Below, piece after piece: positions 59,602 to 64,000 of a stretch of 64,000 nt of DNA; within the stretch, counting starts at the first letter, position 1; every line of letters begins with the position of its first letter. Made by a program: the position numbers and the translations under genes. The notes under the pieces are model-generated. The model did not search any database and had not been told where the DNA came from. It worked only from the letters and a program-made list of their open reading frames with translations. The stretch is taken from positions 3,224,001 through 3,288,000 of the forward strand of contig NC_089427.1 in NCBI RefSeq assembly GCF_013426205.1, read 5' to 3'. The DNA comes from Metarhizium brunneum. Its lineage: Eukaryota > Ascomycota > Sordariomycetes > Hypocreales > Clavicipitaceae.

Positions 59602-61530
59602 ATGCCATCGGTGGACGTTGCAATGGCGAGGTCCTTGCGACCTGCAACCTGGCAATTGATTAGAGATGCTGTCGCTCGATCAGTCGCCCAAAGTTTGGCC
59701 AAGAGAGATATCGTGACGGATGCCCAAAACCAAATTACCGATGCCAAGACTGCTTTTTCAAGTTGGGATAACTGTATGAAGGCTGCGTTCTGCAAGTACG
59801 ACTCACAGATGCCATATACTTTGCCACGTTCAGCGCGTTGGCTCTTCCCCTCCTGTTGCTGACAAGTCGTTAGGTGGCCTGTTATTGGCGTCATCATTGT
59901 TGGTAGCCTCATCATCCTGTCTATTGTCTGGTGCATCGTTCGATGCTGCTGTTGCGGCATGTCATGTTGCTGCAGTTGCTTCCAGTGCTTGAAATGTTGC
60001 GGCAACTGTTGCGGCTGCTGCGATCCGCCTGGCGATCGCAAGAACAAGAATCTCGACAGCCCGTACATCCCTCCTAATCACGATCAGAGCCAAGGCTACC
60101 GAAACCAAGCTCCAATGCAGGTACACTTTCACCCACCAGCACAATCGAAATTCGAACCACAACAGTATGCCGAATTTGACGTCTCCAAAAAGGGCGACGG
60201 GGACGCCCTGCCTGCCATGCCCAGCTGGGAACGCTCAGGGTCCAAAAAGGTCTTGGTGGAGGAAGAAGAGGTGGAAATGTCCAATCTCAGAAAGGCGCCA
60301 GCCCCATCTTTGAACCATAACCGCAGGAATCTACCGTCTCCTACTCCCGTCAGTCCCGTGAGCATGAACTACGATCGCCAATACGGTCATCTCCCGGGCA
60401 GCTCCAGCGGTCACATGTCTAATCACAGTCAACAAGACCTGTTGATAAGTCCACAATCTCCCGGCTACGGACAACCTAACCAAGCGCCTTATGGTGTTCC
60501 AAACCACGGGTATAATAATGATTATTTCAGTACGAATCGTCAGTCCGCGGGTTTTGGCCTAGATGACCCATACGATGGCCATGCTCCTATGTCCGGCGCC
60601 AATGCTCACGCACAAGCTGGTCAGCAGTCTCAACTCTACGAAGCTCCTGGACACCAGCCATATAATAATGCCCCCTACGGTGTTGCTCCTGCTGCCGTCG
60701 CCGGCGCCGTCGGCGTTTCCGGGGCAATGGCGATGCGCAACCGCAACCAGTCTACCGGACCGTACGATCAACCATATGATGCGCCGCCGGTCGTTGGTGC
60801 GACTATGGGATCCGGAGGTCGTCAGTCACCAGCCCTTGCCCAGAGTAGTTCTCCCTATGGGCTGGATCAAATCCACGAGCAGTTTGCAGAAATGCCGGCC
60901 ATACCGGTCGACCATGACCGTATCCATGGCTCAGCTCTCGCTCAGCAGAACCGATCACAAATCCCTGATCAGGCGGCACCTCGAGAGTTGGCCGGGAGCA
61001 CGCCGCCTGAGGGTTATGGCATGAGACAGCCTGGCACAGCAGACAACAATGCCTCTTCACCGGTAGGTGGAAGACCACCTTACGGCATGGACCCTCGCAT
61101 GAGAAATTCCCCTGGGCCTAGCCAAACGCCAGGGTCGCTAGGTGAGAATCCTTACGCCTATCCCCCACGGGGATCGCCAACCCCCCGCAACGACCAGGGA
61201 TACGGCCGTGGGCCTCCGTCATCTCTCGACAACGTGAACGGAAGCTACTTGCCGGCCTCTCCCCGCCAGTTCTCGCCAGGTCCCGAACGCCAATACTCAC
61301 CCGCCCCCGATCGTCAGCGGACCCCCGGACCACGCCCTCTTACAAACACTGTCCAACCACCCAGCAACACCTTTAACCAGTCGCCGCCTCGCTCCCCATT
61401 TAGAAACAATAGCGGATTCGACTTTGAATCAGGATACTCACGACCACAAGAGGATCGACATCACTCCCCCCCGGCTCAGTCACCCACGACAGCGGCATAC
61501 CCAGGGCAAAGGACGTACCAGCCCCAATAA
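59602..61530 (+). CDS. fibroin-3-like Cys-rich membrane protein with long disordered tail
   Basis: Two exons: 59602-59795 and 59874-61530, a 78-nt intron; product 616 aa. An N-terminal extracellular or luminal part of about 63 residues is followed by a single membrane segment (about residues 66-85, WPVIGVIIVGSLIILSIVW). Directly after it lies a stretch with 15 Cys in 27 residues (about 87-113), a likely palmitoylation or metal-rich juxtamembrane zone. The remaining 500 residues are disordered, rich in Pro, Ser, Gly, Gln and Tyr, with PPYG-type repeats. Similar fungal proteins are annotated as fibroin-3 related; function is unknown. The start at 59602 is the first ATG of the frame; a second in-frame ATG is seven codons later. 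Confidence 0.82.
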
Positions 61531-62198
61531 TCCAACTGTATGATCTTATGCAAATGAAGTGAATATTCAATTGGGGCGGCGTTTTTCTGTTCAAGGGACT
61601 TGCTTTCCAAGGCGTTTCTCGAAATGGGTAACATTTCGGTCCAAAGCCACTTTTAGTCTCCAAAAGTTGGGCTTTTTTTCCCTCCTTTTTTTTCAAACTT
61701 TCCGTATTTTAGGCACAACGCCTTTCTTCCTTTCATCATGTATCATAGATGTCATAGATGCGACACCGGGGATTAGTCAGCGAGATCTTTTGGAGACCAT
61801 TCAAGCTGTTTTGTATATTCAAGGGCATAGGGCCTTTTTACGATGTAGTATTTTGATTTCCTTTCAGTTGAATACAGCATCAATATGGTGTCTTGGCTGA
61901 ATAATGATGGAAGGTGATTGTAGACCCTTGCGAGGCCGGAATGACGTGCAACAAGTTTATACAGACTGATGGGCACACTGAAGAAAATAATAGCCAGGAA
62001 AGCTGAAAATATCGTAGATTGACACAACTTCCGGAATGGACTACAGTACAGGATCCCCAAAGCCAACGCCAGCATTCCAGGAACGCGCTATATATAGTGT
62101 ATTTGTATAATTGCTCGCTGAAATCAACAAAGTACATCGCAATGTCCAGATCCCCCAATCTACAACAAAAGGGAAAGAAATCAACAGAAGCACACAAT
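61531..62198. other. convergent 3' flanks
   Basis: AT-richer region between the stops of the fibroin-3-like gene and the STIMATE-like gene, with T-runs at 61671-61699. No gene is seen. Confidence 0.55.
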
Positions 62199-63399
62199 TT
62201 ATTCCTTGGGATACAACTCCGTGGATACCTTGGCCCGATCCAACCTTCCCCGGCTAGAACTACTTCCTATAACGGTGGGCGCGTCCCCATCCACATCGGG
62301 GTCATATTCCTCCTGTACATTGCTCTCAAGGCCGTTCTTGGACCGGAGCGGGCGGCTGCGGCTATCAAAGTCGCTGTCGTTGTCGTCTGCATCGCTACCT
62401 TCGGCTTGGCTGCGTAACCGAGTGCCCCGGTATCTTGGGATGTCGTGGTCTGGCTCGTCGGAAGGGAGGCGTTCGTGCTCTGGTTCCTTCATCTTGATGA
62501 ACGAGTCGATGATGTAGTATTGCAGAGCATTCATGATGAGCGGGAAGATCATCATGACGAATGCTATTTGGAGTCTTTCGTTGCCTTCGGTCCAGGAGAG
62601 GGCCCAGTCGCCGACTTTGGAGATCCAGGGCATGACAATGAAGATGATGAGGACGCAGATCTTCATGCCGAAGAGGCCGCAGAAGTAGATGACGGACTGC
62701 TTGAGCCACCACCACGAGCTGGGGGGGTTGCCGTAGTTTCCCGATTGGATGGACTCGAAAGGTTTGCCGAGCGGTGTCAAGGCCACGAGGCCGGTGATGA
62801 TTTTCAGGAGAATAATAAGAATAGGGATACCGAGTGTTGTCTGGAATTCATACGTTAGCGTTTGTGATTTGCATTTTTGAGGGCAGTCGCGGTTTACTCA
62901 CGTCAATACCTAGGTTGAGGAGATAGAATGAGCAAGGGTTGGGTACGTAGGGGTCGTCGCCCCGTGCCTGCACTGCGCCCGGTTCTAGCTTTATCGAAAA
63001 CCGGCCGCTTGTAAGCATAGACATGAAGATGTTGGCAATATGCACCAGGACAGAGCCAAACACTTGCTTGGACACGTCGAAGAACCAAATCTTAAGTGGT
63101 CGTTGCGGACGCTCTCTGTACCGCTTATACACCAGCGACAGCAAAGCCAAGGCTCCCAATGCCGCTTGAACTATCAGGGCAAAGGAGCCGAGGAGCTGGC
63201 ATTCACCTTCTGGGCTATCGTGTGGTGAGTCGGGTGCAGACGTGGGTGTGGCCGTAGTACTTGAAGCTGTCATGGCGGCAACAGTTGAAGAAACAGCCGA
63301 GAAGATGGTCATGACAGGTTCAATATCAGCGGTGTGAGTAGGCGGGTCGATGCCTATGCTGGCAGGATTTCTAGCATATTGTGCAACGCGAAAGTCCAT
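62199..63399 (-). CDS. STIMATE / YPL162C-type multi-pass membrane protein
   Basis: Two exons: 62902-63399 (start ATG at 63399) and 62199-62840, a 61-nt intron (GTGAGT...TCCAG, with a GCTAAC branch site); product 379 aa. The spliced core reads NPCSFYLLNLGID then TTLGIPILIILLKIITGL, and WWWLKQSVIYFCGLFGMK, the conserved stretches of the STIMATE (TMEM110) family, which in yeast includes the vacuolar membrane protein YPL162C. Four to five hydrophobic segments are visible. In animals STIMATE assists STIM1 at ER-plasma membrane contacts; fungi have no STIM, so the fungal role is unknown. Residues 1-70 are Ser/Thr-rich and the C-terminal 90 residues are acidic, Ser/Asp-rich and cytosolic-looking. 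Confidence 0.9.
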
Positions 63400-64000
63400 C
63401 GGAGCGGCTCAGGAGTAAAATATCGAAAGAAAGTCGGGAAATGGGAAGCGAGAAATGGAAATCGATGGTGGCGGGCAGCCAGCAGTGGTACCGCGAACGG
63501 ACGAAGAGCCAGGTGTCCCTGCCGGCTGAATGTAAGCGAGATGAGGGTTGAAGAGAATCGTATTCAGGTGTTGCCGCGTCGATGAAGCGTAGAGAATGAT
63601 GGCTGGATCGAATGCTGTCAAGATGCCACGGGGGTCAAAGATGAAACAGCGTCTCAGCACACAGGGTGCTGGGAGACAAAGAAGGGCGGGGCGCCTGTTG
63701 AGAAGCAGCAGAAGCACAACCGCCGCGAAGAATGGTAAGGGCAAAAACAAAATGAAGTGGTAACGGACGGAGAACGGTTGGTAACCTGACCAGGTGGTGC
63801 AGTACGACGAGAAGACTCGTGGTCCCGAGGGTGGTGAGAGTCTTGGACGTCACCAGGTGACTACTCCGTAATGCACACAAGACAGACTTTGGTAGTTGAA
63901 TACATGTCTCAGTAGGTGCAGTCGGTACTGGACAGAGTAGCGTACAAACACAAGCCACCAGGCTCGGGCCACGGGGTAAATTTAAGTTGGAGGCTGTCTG
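63400..64000. other. upstream region of the STIMATE-like gene, no other gene seen
   Basis: Probable promoter and leader of the minus-strand gene ending at 62199. One motif hit at 63863. Two antisense-type frames here carry no domain. The window ends before any next gene. Confidence 0.5.

Overview
This window is nuclear DNA of a filamentous ascomycete. Genes are split by short introns (about 50-100 nt) with GTRNGT donors, CTAAC/CTGAC-like branch sites and YAG acceptors. The protein set (WSC-domain copper radical oxidase, RCR-type Congo-red resistance protein, fibroin-3-like membrane protein, BEM46, PEX10, fungal LTDLHQSN-type kinase) is typical of Sordariomycetes. The protein flavour and the many ACTCCGTA/TACGGAGT motifs between genes suggest Hypocreales, perhaps near Metarhizium/Pochonia; that placement is an impression, not a test. 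There are no rRNA genes, CRISPR arrays, intact transposons or plasmid features, and I could not support any tRNA.
Layout: I support 17 protein genes, most with exon structures rebuilt by joining open frames at splice sites. 0-12 kb: a disordered protein of unknown function (-), an ERD1-like EXS protein (-) head-to-head with the peroxin PEX10 (+), and a LYAR-type zinc-finger protein (-) with a 7-codon first exon. 12-17.5 kb is gene-poor and holds a hairpin-like inverted repeat. 17.5-23.2 kb: BEM46 hydrolase (+) and a large NF-X1/FAP1-type RING-R3H protein (-). 23.2-28 kb is gene-poor, with possible eroded coding fragments. 28-31.8 kb: a secreted copper radical oxidase with five WSC modules. 33.5-42.6 kb: mitochondrial pyruvate carrier subunit MPC1 and pyruvate carboxylase, neighbours on the same strand; the carboxylase gene has 11 exons, including consecutive exons of 21, 8 and 12 nt. 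45.7-49.6 kb: a conserved 172-aa protein of unknown role, an APH-like kinase, and a 63-aa microprotein gene whose stop lies 12 nt from the kinase stop. 52.8-63.4 kb: an RCR-type protein, a divergent FolD-like protein, a fibroin-3-like Cys-rich membrane protein and a STIMATE/YPL162C-type membrane protein.
The genes do not form a classical biosynthetic or defence cluster. Themes are central carbon metabolism (MPC1 with PYC), membrane and organelle functions (ERD1, PEX10, STIMATE, BEM46) and cell-surface or wall biology (WSC oxidase, RCR protein, fibroin-like protein). The signals least explained by ordinary annotation are the 27 exact copies of ACTCCGTA (either strand, all outside exons, about 2 expected by chance), the 40-bp inverted repeat at 13.1 kb, the microexon run in the carboxylase gene and the degenerate folate-enzyme-like protein.
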